A DNA stretch of 64,000 nucleotides from Coprococcus sp. OM04-5BH (GCF_003482105.1 NZ_QULM01000001.1:682001-746000); one strand, 5' to 3'; numbered from the stretch's first letter, positions 16,950-26,006 are shown. A program made the numbers and translations. The notes: generated by a model not told the origin, from the sequence alone.

Positions 16950-17846
16950 ATGTTACAAGGGGTAGGAAGTAAAGTTTTTAGATATGAAAGTGCCAATGAA
17001 GAAAATATTCAGGCATTTGCAGATGACAGACTTTATTTTGCTGCCCCTGATGTATTTAATGGGCCATTTGAGAAGAGTATGTATGTGGACTTTTACAGGG
17101 CATGGGAGTTGGTGTCCTATGAGCTGGAGCATTATGAGAGAGATTATCTGGGTGGTAAGAATAAGGACAGCTTTCGGATAATAACGCCTTTTAACAGGGA
17201 ATTTTTCACGAAGACTTCCGAGACTCCCGAAAGTAGGAAAGCCTTTGAGGACAAGATTTGTCTTGCCATCGGAGATATTACAGGAAAGCTCGGGGCAAAT
17301 GGCAGGATGGCAGACTTCTACGAGGATTACCTGTCGGACAATGTATGGATGGAGCATGGTGATCATTATAGAGGATTTGCACTTATGTATGATAAGGCAA
17401 AACTTGAAAAGGGCGTACTTTATGATCTGGAAGATCGGGAGCTGCTTAAGAAAGCAAGCTTTGGTAAGGTGAACTACAGGGAGGCACGGCATGATTTGGG
17501 TGCTGAGCTTTTTAAGCTTTTGTCCCAGAAAAGCCACAATGATATAAAGAACGGACTTAAGCCGGTATTACTGCAGATGCTTACAATCAGAAATAAGAGC
17601 CGGGCTTCGGAGAAGGAGTGGAGGCTGTGCAGTTTTCCGGAAGATATCAATACTCCTGATGAGGCTGCATATATGTCCGTGAAGCCTGAGGCGGTATTTG
17701 TAGGGGAAGATATTGACCATGACGTGAAACTTGAGCTGTGCCGTATTGCAAAGAAAAAGAAGCTTCATGTGTATGAGGTATATGTGGATCCTGCAACACC
17801 GTTTTACAGACTGGATTTTAGGAAGATTGATAATAAGGGTCGGTAG
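16950..17846 (+). CDS. DUF2971 protein
   Basis: A 298-residue soluble protein. ATG 16950 is preferred over 16914 because AAAGGTGA precedes it and nothing suitable precedes the other. It has the DUF2971 pattern: FRYESANEENIQAFADDRLYFAAPDVFNGPFE at the start, a central HYRGFALMYDKAKLEKGVLYDL, and a late KSRASEKEWRLCSF. DUF2971 proteins are widespread in phage-defence and mobile regions, and no biochemical role is established. A strong terminator follows about 105 bases later, so it appears to be transcribed alone. Confidence 0.7.
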   Translation: MLQGVGSKVFRYESANEENIQAFADDRLYFAAPDVFNGPFEKSMYVDFYRAWELVSYELEHYERDYLGGKNKDSFRIITPFNREFFTKTSETPESRKAFEDKICLAIGDITGKLGANGRMADFYEDYLSDNVWMEHGDHYRGFALMYDKAKLEKGVLYDLEDRELLKKASFGKVNYREARHDLGAELFKLLSQKSHNDIKNGLKPVLLQMLTIRNKSRASEKEWRLCSFPEDINTPDEAAYMSVKPEAVFVGEDIDHDVKLELCRIAKKKKLHVYEVYVDPATPFYRLDFRKIDNKGR

Positions 17847-17950
17847 ATGTAAACTTCCCCCAACTGCCGTTTGACAGTCCATTAAAGTTGTGTTAAATTA
17901 ACTGCATAAAACCCATATGGGAGTGGATTTTTCAAGAGAGATCTTTTTTC

Positions 17951-17982
17951 GCCACACAGTGTTTTTACTGTGTGGCATTTTT
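17951..17982 (+). terminator. intrinsic terminator after DUF2971 gene
   Basis: GCCACACAGT (17951-17960) and ACTGTGTGGC (17967-17976) form a perfect 10-bp stem with loop GTTTTT, followed by ATTTTT. It lies between the DUF2971 gene and the MATE gene and closes the transitional region. Confidence 0.85.
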
Positions 17983-18111
17983 AATGCAAAAAAATACTGA
18001 CCGGAAGTTGTGTCAGGGCAGAAAATGACATTTGCCATAGACATATAGTTTTAGGCACATAGTTATAGAAATACAGTTTTAAGTACAATAAGATAAGGAG
18101 CGAGAAGATTT

Positions 18112-19461
18112 ATGAATCAGAATTTCATGAAGGAGAAAAATATACTGCAACTGGTTATTTCCATGTCGCTGCCCATGGTGATCTCCATGGCGGTAAATTC
18201 CCTGTATAACATAGTAGATAGTTATTTTGTCGCGAAGATAAGTGAGGAGGCAATGACGGCATTGTCGCTGGTGTATCCGGTGCAGAACCTTATAACCTCC
18301 ATTGCGGTAGGATTTGGCATAGGAATGAATGCCAGGATCGCATTCTGTCTTGGCGCCGGGGATGAGAAGCAGGCAGATCAGGCAGCCACAACGGGCATGC
18401 TCTTAAGCTTCATTCACGGCGTGATACTTATGGCGGTATGTACCCTTGGTATGCCCTGGTTCCTGTCACTGTACACCGACAATCAGGAGATCCTAAGCAT
18501 GGGACTTACATATGCCAACAGGGCATTTGCATTCTCCATCATCATAATGCTTGGAATATCATTGGAGAAGATATTCCAGTCGGTAGGCCGTATGAAGGTA
18601 TCCATGATAAGTATGATGTGCGGTTTCATTGCAAATATCGTCCTGGATCCCCTTATGATCTTCGGAATAGGTCCATTTCCGAAGATGGGCATGGCAGGTG
18701 CAGCCTACGCGACTGGTATAGGGCAGACCATAACCTTGCTTGTATATATTGCCTTCTGCATATTCAGACCGTTGCCGGTTAAGTTCAACAGGAAGAACAT
18801 ATATTTCGGAGGCAATCTGCTCAAGAGACTTTATGCGGTGGGAATACCTGCTTCCCTTAACATGGCACTTCCGTCATTGCTCATATCAGCATTGAACGGC
18901 ATATTGGCAGCATTTTCCGAGAGCTATGTGCTGGTGCTTGGAGCCTACTACAAGCTTCAGACATTTATCTATCTATCTGCAAATGGTATCATTCAGGGCA
19001 TACGTCCTATCATCAGCTTCAACTACGGAGCCGGTGAGAAGAAGAGAGTTCGACAGACTTTCAAGGTATCACTTTGCCTGGCTGCGGGGGTTATGGCTGT
19101 GGGATGGATACTGTCACTGCTGATACCGGGACAAATGATCGGTTTGTTCACCGAGAACATAAGCACCATCAATATAGGAATAAAGGCACTTCATATAATA
19201 AGCTTCGGTTTCGTGGTATCTGCCGTGTCAGTTACCTGTTCGGGAGCTCTTGAAGCACTGGAACAGGGCATGGCTTCGCTCATGATATCCTTGTCCAGAT
19301 ATGTGGTGATCATCATTCCGGCAGCGTGGATATTGTCCCGTATATGGGGAGCAGAAGGAGTTTTCTATGCATTTCCGGTTGCAGAGGCCTTGACGGCTGC
19401 CATATCAGCTTTCATTATGAAGCATGTTGCCAAAGCCAAGGCTATCACAGTAACTGACTAA
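18112..19461 (+). CDS. MATE-family multidrug/cation exporter
   Basis: A 449-residue integral membrane protein with ribosome site AAGGAGCGAG. The N-terminal MVISMAVNSLYNIVDSYFVAKISEEAMTALSLVYPVQNL is the standard MATE signature, and a second homologous half begins near PASLNMALPSLLISALNGIL. About 12 helices are expected. MATE proteins export drugs or metabolites in exchange for Na+ or H+. The codon use and base composition match the core genes downstream rather than the island. It precedes a PucR regulator by about 190 bases; a functional link is not evident. Confidence 0.88.
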   Translation: MNQNFMKEKNILQLVISMSLPMVISMAVNSLYNIVDSYFVAKISEEAMTALSLVYPVQNLITSIAVGFGIGMNARIAFCLGAGDEKQADQAATTGMLLSFIHGVILMAVCTLGMPWFLSLYTDNQEILSMGLTYANRAFAFSIIIMLGISLEKIFQSVGRMKVSMISMMCGFIANIVLDPLMIFGIGPFPKMGMAGAAYATGIGQTITLLVYIAFCIFRPLPVKFNRKNIYFGGNLLKRLYAVGIPASLNMALPSLLISALNGILAAFSESYVLVLGAYYKLQTFIYLSANGIIQGIRPIISFNYGAGEKKRVRQTFKVSLCLAAGVMAVGWILSLLIPGQMIGLFTENISTINIGIKALHIISFGFVVSAVSVTCSGALEALEQGMASLMISLSRYVVIIIPAAWILSRIWGAEGVFYAFPVAEALTAAISAFIMKHVAKAKAITVTD

Positions 19462-19647
19462 ATATATGGAAAGCGAATGTGATCATTATAGGTGACCGAT
19501 AAAAGTATTACTGTAAATGATCAAATGCCCGGAAAACAAATGTAATTACGATAAGTACCCGATAAAGATACGCTGTATGTAGAAGTTATGGTATAATATG
19601 TCAGAAGCTAACAAATTTCAAGCAACCAAAGGGAGAACAAATAACAT

Positions 19648-20850
19648 ATGACCTGTGAAGACATGATGGAGATACCTGAACTGAATAATGTGCTCAATCT
19701 TAAAGCAGGGGAAGCCGGACTTGAGCATTCTATAAGATGGATATATTTTGCCGACTGTCTTCAGTGCGTGAAGAACGAATATCGGATCGAGAATTATATA
19801 CATGGTGGAGAATTTGTTGTACTGACCAACAGAAGTCTTACAGACGACAGCAAGAGTCTCATGAACCTTATCGACCGTATGAGGGAACATGACATAGCGG
19901 CATTGGGGATAAATGAAGGACAGATATCGGACAAGCTCATGAGCTATTGCACGGAGCATGATCTTCCTTTATTTGAGCTTCCGGAGCTTTTTCCTCTTAT
20001 TGATCTGAGCCAGATAATGTGCCAGAGACTGGTTCTTGAGGAAAATGACAGGAACTCAGCCGAGCAGCTTTTGTCCTCTATATTGGATGCGGAATATCTG
20101 GATAGGGACAAGGTATTTGCCCAGGCAAGAGTGCTTAATATTGACCTTGCCGGAAGCTTCACTGTGGTAGAATTTGCATTTCTCCAGGCAGATGAAGCAG
20201 ATCGTGACTACCTGGCAGCGGGACAGAGACTTAGAAGTATAACCACCGGGGAATTTGCAAGCCATACCGGGACAAATGTAATGGTAATGTTACAGACCGG
20301 TTCCATGATCGCTCTTATACCTGTTGAGCATGTGGATGACAGCCGGATGAAGGAGATACTTAACCGTATTGTTGACAGGGCTGAGCGGGAGTGCGGAACC
20401 GAGCTGATAGCCGGCGTTGGCAATGCCACAGGATATCTTGAGGACGTGAAGTTAAGCAGAAACGAGGCGGCGGCAGCCATTAAGATCGCCCGGGCGTCAG
20501 ATTCACCGGAGCATGTGGTATTTTATGATGAATTGGGACTTTATACACTTATCTCACATATTCCTGACAGCAGATTTCTGGATAAATTCGTGGAGGATAA
20601 CTTGGGAAGTCTCATAAATGCAGACCGGGTAAATAGCGGAAATCTCTGCGAGACACTGGAGAAATACCTTAATTGCAACTGTAATGCCAAGAGCACCGCA
20701 GAGTACATGTACCTTCACAGGAATACCCTTAATTATAGGCTTAATAAGATCAGGGAGATACTGGAGACAGACCTTGATGATCTGGATACCTGCATGAAGC
20801 TTAAGATGGCATTCATGATAAGAAATTACAGAAAGCTTACGGAAACCTGA
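19648..20850 (+). CDS. PucR-family transcriptional regulator
   Basis: A 400-residue regulator with the PucR layout: an N-terminal purine-catabolism-regulator domain (MTCEDMMEIPELNNVLNLKAG, then FVVLTNRSL and LPLFELPELFPLIDLSQIM), a central GGDEF-like region (ELIAGVGNATGYLEDVKLSRNEAAAAIKIA) and a C-terminal helix-turn-helix (TAEYMYLHRNTLNYRLNKIREIL). PucR-type proteins control purine, proline or GABA use. It lies 257 bases before the GABA aminotransferase gene on the same strand, so it is the likely activator of that cassette. A TATAAT box at about 19,590 is a promoter candidate for it. Confidence 0.82.
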   Translation: MTCEDMMEIPELNNVLNLKAGEAGLEHSIRWIYFADCLQCVKNEYRIENYIHGGEFVVLTNRSLTDDSKSLMNLIDRMREHDIAALGINEGQISDKLMSYCTEHDLPLFELPELFPLIDLSQIMCQRLVLEENDRNSAEQLLSSILDAEYLDRDKVFAQARVLNIDLAGSFTVVEFAFLQADEADRDYLAAGQRLRSITTGEFASHTGTNVMVMLQTGSMIALIPVEHVDDSRMKEILNRIVDRAERECGTELIAGVGNATGYLEDVKLSRNEAAAAIKIARASDSPEHVVFYDELGLYTLISHIPDSRFLDKFVEDNLGSLINADRVNSGNLCETLEKYLNCNCNAKSTAEYMYLHRNTLNYRLNKIREILETDLDDLDTCMKLKMAFMIRNYRKLTET

Positions 20851-20865
20851 TAGAAAAATAATATT

Positions 20866-20930
20866 GTGCACCGTGCACAAAAAATATAGTACCCGAAAAA
20901 CATTGATTTTGCCATCACAGTTGGTATAAT
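20866..20930 (+). promoter_or_regulatory. promoter of GABA cassette with paired GTGCAC sites
   Basis: TTGATT (20903-20908) and TATAAT (20925-20930) are 16 bases apart and predict transcription from about 20,937. Two GTGCAC palindromes separated by one base (20866-20871, 20873-20878) lie about 25 bases upstream of the -35 box, in an activator position. They are candidates for binding by the adjacent PucR-type regulator; that link is inference. Confidence 0.6.
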
Positions 20931-20961
20931 AGACACAAATTAAAGAAAAGCAAACGACAAA

Positions 20962-21000
20962 GGCGTTGGATATAGTTAATACTATCCGGCGTCTTTTTTT
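20962..21000 (+). terminator. early leader terminator (attenuator candidate)
   Basis: GGCGTTGGATA (20962-20972) pairs with TATCCGGCGTC (20983-20993), 11 pairs including three G-U, followed by TTTTTTT (20994-21000). It starts only about 25 bases after the predicted transcription start of the GABA cassette and more than 100 bases before the start codon, so it should limit read-through into the operon unless opened by a factor. It could instead end the pucR transcript. Confidence 0.65.
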
Positions 21001-21008
21001 ACTGTAAT

Positions 21009-21073
21009 GATGTCTTTGACATCGTTACGCCGCAGCAACCCTTGCCAAACAGGCAATTTCAAATGGTTGCTGC
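21009..21073 (+). promoter_or_regulatory. structured 5' leader of GABA cassette
   Basis: Two further hairpins lie between the leader terminator and the start codon: GATGTC-TTT-GACATC (21009-21023), then a perfect 9-bp stem GCAGCAACC (21032-21040)/GGTTGCTGC (21065-21073) enclosing TTGCC/GGCAA. They match no riboswitch class I can name. With the upstream terminator they make a 170-base structured leader. Confidence 0.5.
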
Positions 21074-21107
21074 TCGAGTTGATTGTTTAGTAAGGAGGAC
21101 GAAAGAT

Positions 21108-22484
21108 ATGAGTACAGCAGCAGAATTAGCAACAGCATTACCAGAGATAATCACAGAGCAGGTTCCGGGACCAAAGTCAAAGGAACTTCTTGACAGAAGA
21201 GACGCAGCAATCCCACAGGCATTGTGCGGCAAGACCTATCCAATATGTATCAAGCAGGGCGCAGGTGCAATGTTTGAGGATCTTGATGGAAATAAGATCC
21301 TTGACTGGGTTGGAGGTGTAGGTGTTTTAAATATCGGTTATTCACATCCAGAGGTAGTAGAAGCGGTAAAGGAGCAGGCAGAGAAATATTTCCATACAAT
21401 ATTTAATGTATATGTTCATGAGGGCTATGTTGAGCTGGCAGAAAAGCTCAATGAATTGATCCCTTGTAAGGGAGATGTGAAGAAAACATACTTTGCAAAT
21501 TCCGGTGCAGAGTGTGATGAGAATGCCATCAAGATCGCCAAGGCATACACCAAGAGAAGCGGTGTCATCTGCTTCACCGGTGCATTCCACGGCAGAACAA
21601 ATCTTACAATGGCACTTACAGCCAAGAAGGTATATGCAGTGGGCATGGGTCCATTCCCTGCAGGAATATACAGAGCACCATATCCATATCTCTACAGAGC
21701 ACCGAAGGGATATACAGAGGAAGAGGCGATCAAGTATTATCTTGATGAATTAAACAGAGTATTCGACGAGGGTGCTCCTGCAAGCGAGATAGCATGTATG
21801 ATCCTTGAACCATTACAGGGCGAGGGAGGATTTATCCCTGCACCTATCGAATGGGTAAAGGCAGTCCGTAAGATCTGTGATGACAACGGAATATTGATGA
21901 TCGCTGATGAGGTTCAGTGCGGTAACTGCAGAACGGGAAAGTACTACGCTTCAGAATACTGGAAGGATGCGGGATGTGCTCCTGATATCATCACAACAGC
22001 CAAGTCAGTTGGCGGTGGTCTTCCGATCTCAGCTATAACAGCAAGAGCAGAAGTCATGGACGCTGCTCCCGCAGGTACTATCGGTGGTACATTCTGTGGA
22101 AACCCACTTGCATGTGCGTCAGCCCTTGCAGTTATGAAGGTTATGAAGAGAGATGACTATGCAGGCAAAGCAAGACATATCGGTGAGGTTGTTACAAAGC
22201 GTTACAAAGAGCTTCAGGAGAAATATCCTGTTATCGGTGATGTAAGAGGTCTTGGAGCAATGATCGGAATAGAGTTCGTTACAGACAGAGAGACAAAGGA
22301 GCCTGCTACAAAGCTTGTGGCAGATATCATTCATAATGCTATGCAGAAGGGACTTCTTCTTGAGAGCTGCGGTACAGCAAGCAACACCATAAGATTCCTT
22401 GCACCGCTTACCATGACAGATGAGCAGATGGAGAGAGGTCTTGAGATATTCGAGGAGTCTATCAGGGAAGCACTTGAAGCGTAA
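21108..22484 (+). CDS. gabT: class III aminotransferase, probably GABA transaminase
   Basis: A 458-residue PLP enzyme of the 4-aminobutyrate/ornithine class. The start at 21108 behind AAGGAGGACG is preferred to the longer frame, which would run into the leader hairpin. Class III motifs are clear: FANSGAECDENAIKIAKAY, FTGAFHGRTN, ILEPLQGEGGFI, MIADEVQCG and IITTAKSVGGGLPISA, where the Lys binds PLP. Expected reaction: GABA plus 2-oxoglutarate to succinate semialdehyde plus glutamate. Specificity is inferred from context: an amino acid permease and a 4-hydroxybutyrate dehydrogenase follow in the same operon (17- and 6-base gaps). Confidence 0.75.
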   Translation: MSTAAELATALPEIITEQVPGPKSKELLDRRDAAIPQALCGKTYPICIKQGAGAMFEDLDGNKILDWVGGVGVLNIGYSHPEVVEAVKEQAEKYFHTIFNVYVHEGYVELAEKLNELIPCKGDVKKTYFANSGAECDENAIKIAKAYTKRSGVICFTGAFHGRTNLTMALTAKKVYAVGMGPFPAGIYRAPYPYLYRAPKGYTEEEAIKYYLDELNRVFDEGAPASEIACMILEPLQGEGGFIPAPIEWVKAVRKICDDNGILMIADEVQCGNCRTGKYYASEYWKDAGCAPDIITTAKSVGGGLPISAITARAEVMDAAPAGTIGGTFCGNPLACASALAVMKVMKRDDYAGKARHIGEVVTKRYKELQEKYPVIGDVRGLGAMIGIEFVTDRETKEPATKLVADIIHNAMQKGLLLESCGTASNTIRFLAPLTMTDEQMERGLEIFEESIREALEA

Positions 22485-22501
22485 GGACAGGAGGAACGAC
22501 T

Positions 22502-24601
22502 ATGGAGCAGAAATCAAAATTTGACAAGGTAATGGGAGCCTGGGACATCCTGGTCATCGCCTTCGGTGCCATGATCGGATGGGGCTGGGTAATAAACTCC
22601 GGCGACTGGATCACCACAGCGGGATTCATGGGATCCATAATTGCAATGTTGATAGGTGGTTTAATGGTATTCTTTGTAGGCCTTACATACGCAGAGCTTA
22701 CATCAGCGATGCCACAGTGCGGTGGTGAGCATGTATTCAGCTACAGGGCAATGGGTCCTACAGGTTCATTTATATGTACATGGATGATCGTGCTTGGATA
22801 TGTGGCTACTTCAGCATTTGAAGCAACAGCCCTTCCGACAGTTATCACATATCTGTTTCCTGATTTCAATCAGGTATATCTTTATACCATTGCAGGAAAG
22901 GATATCTACCTTACAACTATCATCTTAGGTGTAGGTGTTGCGGTACTTATCACATGGGTAAATATCAAGGGTGCCAAGACGGCAGCCATGCTCCAGACAA
23001 TACTTACGGCAATAATCGCCCTTGCAGGTATATTACTTGTTGTAGGCTCGGCTGTAAATGGCGATGGCAGCAATATCAGCGGACAGATCTGGGAGGCAGG
23101 CACAGGAAATACTTTAGGAAGTGTATTCAAGGTTGCATGTATGACACCGTTCCTGTTCATAGGATTTGATGTAATTCCACAGGCAGCAGAAGAGATAAAT
23201 GTGCCATATAAGAAGGTCGGTAGAATCATGTTACTGTCAATTATTCTGGCAGTTGCATGGTATCTCCTTATAATATTTGCAGTTTGTTATATAATGCCAC
23301 AGAGTGCCATAGCAGAAGAGATGGCGTCCCAGAACGGACTTGTATCAGTTAAGGCGATCGAGATAGCATTTAACTCTCCGCTTATGGGCAAGGTGCTTAT
23401 AATCGGCGGTCTGTGCGGAATAATCACATCCTGGAATTCATTCCTTATGGGTGGCAGCCGTGCACTTTACTCAATGGGTGAGTCCCTTATGATACCTAAG
23501 TTCTTCGGTAAGCTTGGAAAGAATAAGACACCTGTTGCAGCTATCATATTATGTGGTATAGCCTGCTGTGCGGCTCCATTCTTTGGAAGAGGAGTACTGG
23601 TATGGCTGGTTGACGCAGCGTCATTTGGCTGTGTTATCGCTTACATGTTCGTGTCAATTTCATTCTGTATCCTTCGTAAGAAGAGACCTGATATGGACAG
23701 ACCTTACAAGGTAAAGGCAGGTAAGTTCGTAGGTGTAATGGCGGTTATCATGGCTGGTTTCATGACACTTCTCTATATCGTGCCGGCGTCATTTTCAGCA
23801 GCTCTTATATGGCAGGAGTGGGTAGTTGTAGGTATATGGCTTGTGCTTGGTGTATTCTTCTTCTTGTACTCAAAGCGCAAATATGGTGATGAATTTGGAC
23901 GTGACATATTTATTGTGGATGAGACAAAGGCTGAGGACGCATACACAGGCGACAGCTCAGTATACGACGAGAAGCATATAGGAAGACACTTCGTGGTTAC
24001 AGTTGGCTGTGAGTACGGAAGCGGCGGTCCGGAGATCGCGAAAATGGTTGCTGACCATTTCGGAGTTGCGTATTATAATAGAGATCTGGTAGATAAGGTT
24101 GTTGAACAGATCGGTGTAGATAAGGGTCTTGTAGAGGAGGCCGATACCAAGATCGGTGTAAGATATGCATTTGACACTTCATATGGTGTAAGATATGCAA
24201 ATCTTTCAAACCGAGTTATAGACGCCCAGTTCCAGGCGATACATGATTTCGCAGACAAGTCCTCGTGTGTTATCGTAGGACGAAGCAGTGATTATATCCT
24301 GAAGGACAGAGATGATGTGTTAAACGTATTCATCTATGCACCTGAGGAGGATGAGATTGCAGCGGTAATGAAGGAAAAGGGCATGAGCGAGCACAAGGCA
24401 AGAGAAGAGTGGGAGTATGTAGAGAAGTCACAGCATGCAAGACATGCATACATTACAGGAAAGAAGCGTGGCGACAGACATACAAGAGATATCCTGCTTA
24501 ACAGCAGTCTCCTTGGCTGGGACAAGACAGCCGATGTGATAATCGACCTTGTAGAACGCAGATACGATATAGATGAAGAGGCTCTTAAGAAGGAGGCATA
24601 A
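22502..24601 (+). CDS. APC amino acid permease fused to cytidylate-kinase-like domain
   Basis: A 699-residue protein with ribosome site CAGGAGGAAC. Residues 1-470 are an APC-superfamily permease (GAMIGWGWVINSGDW, about 12 helices, GLCGIITSWNSFLMGGSRALYSMG), presumably for GABA or a related amino acid. From about 495 a soluble domain follows: HFVVTVGCEYGSGGPEIAKM, YNRDLVDKVVEQIG, CVIVGRSSDYIL and RDILLNSSLLGW. This is the pattern of the cytidylate-kinase-like family (PF13189). The frame is continuous and the domain is full length, so this is a true fusion rather than read-through. The domain might couple transport to nucleotide or energy state; its substrate is unknown. Confidence 0.8.
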   Translation: MEQKSKFDKVMGAWDILVIAFGAMIGWGWVINSGDWITTAGFMGSIIAMLIGGLMVFFVGLTYAELTSAMPQCGGEHVFSYRAMGPTGSFICTWMIVLGYVATSAFEATALPTVITYLFPDFNQVYLYTIAGKDIYLTTIILGVGVAVLITWVNIKGAKTAAMLQTILTAIIALAGILLVVGSAVNGDGSNISGQIWEAGTGNTLGSVFKVACMTPFLFIGFDVIPQAAEEINVPYKKVGRIMLLSIILAVAWYLLIIFAVCYIMPQSAIAEEMASQNGLVSVKAIEIAFNSPLMGKVLIIGGLCGIITSWNSFLMGGSRALYSMGESLMIPKFFGKLGKNKTPVAAIILCGIACCAAPFFGRGVLVWLVDAASFGCVIAYMFVSISFCILRKKRPDMDRPYKVKAGKFVGVMAVIMAGFMTLLYIVPASFSAALIWQEWVVVGIWLVLGVFFFLYSKRKYGDEFGRDIFIVDETKAEDAYTGDSSVYDEKHIGRHFVVTVGCEYGSGGPEIAKMVADHFGVAYYNRDLVDKVVEQIGVDKGLVEEADTKIGVRYAFDTSYGVRYANLSNRVIDAQFQAIHDFADKSSCVIVGRSSDYILKDRDDVLNVFIYAPEEDEIAAVMKEKGMSEHKAREEWEYVEKSQHARHAYITGKKRGDRHTRDILLNSSLLGWDKTADVIIDLVERRYDIDEEALKKEA

Positions 24602-24607
24602 CCTGTA

Positions 24608-25729
24608 ATGAAGGGATTTTCAATAAAGACAGAGATAGAAGAGTATGATACATTTGCAGAATTTGCAAATGTAGCCGGTCTTTCGGCAGAGGATCTGGTG
24701 TTATGCGGAGAGCATACCTACGACAGATATATAGCACCGCTTGGTACCGGTGTACAGACCTTATTCAGGGAGAAATACGGTACCGGCGAGCCTACAGACG
24801 CTGCGGTTGACGCCATAATAGACGCCTTAAGGGCTAAGAAATTCAACAGGATAATCGCTGTAGGCGGTGGAACTGTTATAGATATAGCCAAGGCTGTGGC
24901 TGTGGCAGGACCTGAGGATAAGGTTGATGATCTGTATGACAATGTAGCTTCCCTTAAGAAGTATCATCCACTTATCATTGTTCCTACCACTTGTGGTACA
25001 GGAAGTGAAGTTACAAATATTTCAGTTATAAACCGTGTGAGCAAGGGCGTGAAGATGGGACTTGCGGCGGACGCAATGTATGCGGACAAGGCAATAATGA
25101 TCACAAATATGCTGGAATCCATGCCATACAAGGTATTTGCCACATCTTCAATAGACGCAATGGTGCACAGTGTTGAGTCCTTCTTAAGTCCAAATGGCTG
25201 CAGCATATCAAGGATATTCTCCACAGAGGCATTAAAGACCATAATCACCTGCTGGAGCAAGGCAGTAGCTGCCGGCGGCGGGGACGCATGGAAGACCTAT
25301 GCTGCTGATTTCTTAAAGGCTTCAAACTGGGCAGGACTTGGATTTGGTTATGCGGGCTGTGCTGCGGTACATGCCTGTGCATATCCTCTTGGCTCTGTAT
25401 ATCATATTCCACATGGACAGAGCAATCAGCTGATGTTCGCTTCTGTTATGAAGAAGTACAAGGAGCTGAAACCGGTAGGAAGGATAAATGACCTGGAGAA
25501 GGTCATAGGAGATACTCTTCAGGTAAAGCCGGAGGAGGCATTGGAGGCTTTATACTCTCTTATGGATAAGGTGTTAAAGTGTGAGCCTTTAAAGAATTTC
25601 GGAGTTAAGGAAAGTGACCTTCCGGTATTCGCACATGATGTGATCGGAACTCAGCAGAGACTTCTTAAGAACAATTATCTGCCGCTTACAGAAGAGCAGG
25701 TGCTTGATATATATAAAGCGGCTTTCTAG
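24608..25729 (+). CDS. 4hbD: iron-containing alcohol dehydrogenase, probably 4-hydroxybutyrate dehydrogenase
   Basis: A 373-residue group III (iron-containing) alcohol dehydrogenase, the length of clostridial 4-hydroxybutyrate dehydrogenase. Motifs include the dinucleotide loop IIAVGGGTVIDIAKAVA, PTTCGTGSEVTN, and metal-ligand segments SSIDAMVHSVESFLS and YHIPHGQSNQ. It should reduce succinate semialdehyde, produced by the transaminase two genes upstream, to 4-hydroxybutyrate with NADH. The start lies 6 bases after the permease stop, with GGAGG inside the permease's last codons. The later enzymes of the route to butyrate (CoA transferase, dehydratase) are not in this window. Confidence 0.78.
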   Translation: MKGFSIKTEIEEYDTFAEFANVAGLSAEDLVLCGEHTYDRYIAPLGTGVQTLFREKYGTGEPTDAAVDAIIDALRAKKFNRIIAVGGGTVIDIAKAVAVAGPEDKVDDLYDNVASLKKYHPLIIVPTTCGTGSEVTNISVINRVSKGVKMGLAADAMYADKAIMITNMLESMPYKVFATSSIDAMVHSVESFLSPNGCSISRIFSTEALKTIITCWSKAVAAGGGDAWKTYAADFLKASNWAGLGFGYAGCAAVHACAYPLGSVYHIPHGQSNQLMFASVMKKYKELKPVGRINDLEKVIGDTLQVKPEEALEALYSLMDKVLKCEPLKNFGVKESDLPVFAHDVIGTQQRLLKNNYLPLTEEQVLDIYKAAF

Positions 25730-25793
25730 TATATTCTGATATGTGACAAAATGAATAAAACTTCGGTGTTAATAGCCGGATTTTGTAGCATGA

Positions 25794-25829
25794 CGCAGTG
25801 ACTGATCATATGTCACTGCGTTATCTTTT
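25794..25829 (+). terminator. terminator of GABA cassette
   Basis: CGCAGTGAC (25794-25802) and GTCACTGCG (25812-25820) form a perfect 9-bp stem followed by TTATCTTTT. It sits about 65 bases after the dehydrogenase stop and closes the three-gene operon. Confidence 0.85.
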
Positions 25830-25920
25830 GTTATGGCAACGAGTCAAGTGCAACATGCTTGCATGATTGCATTTGACGACTGCTAATCAGCGGATAAAAC
25901 TCGCAAAGCGTGTTTTATCG
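25826..25920. repeat. two-hairpin dispersed repeat, copy 1
   Basis: The last 78 bases (25843-25920) are identical to 27437-27514. The first hairpin has an inner CATGC-TT-GCATG and arms around TCAAGTGCAA/TTGCATTTGA; the second is built on GATAAAAC and GTTTTATC. In this copy the outer left arm of hairpin 1 is changed (AACGAG in place of GCAGTC), so its stem is shorter than in copy 2. It directly follows the operon terminator. Confidence 0.85.
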
Positions 25921-25955
25921 ATGTGTTATAATATCTGTTAGGATAATAAGAGGGT

Positions 25956-25980
25956 GTCATGTTTTATATGAAAACTTGAC
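25956..25980. repeat. 25-base leader hairpin, copy A
   Basis: GTCATGTTTT and AAAACTTGAC (with one T-T mismatch) pair around the loop ATATG. It is the same element as at 30340 and 49191 and ends 26 bases before the start codon of the secreted nuclease gene. Confidence 0.75.
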
Positions 25981-26006
25981 ATGCACCGTCGGAGGAGGAT
26001 AAGAGT

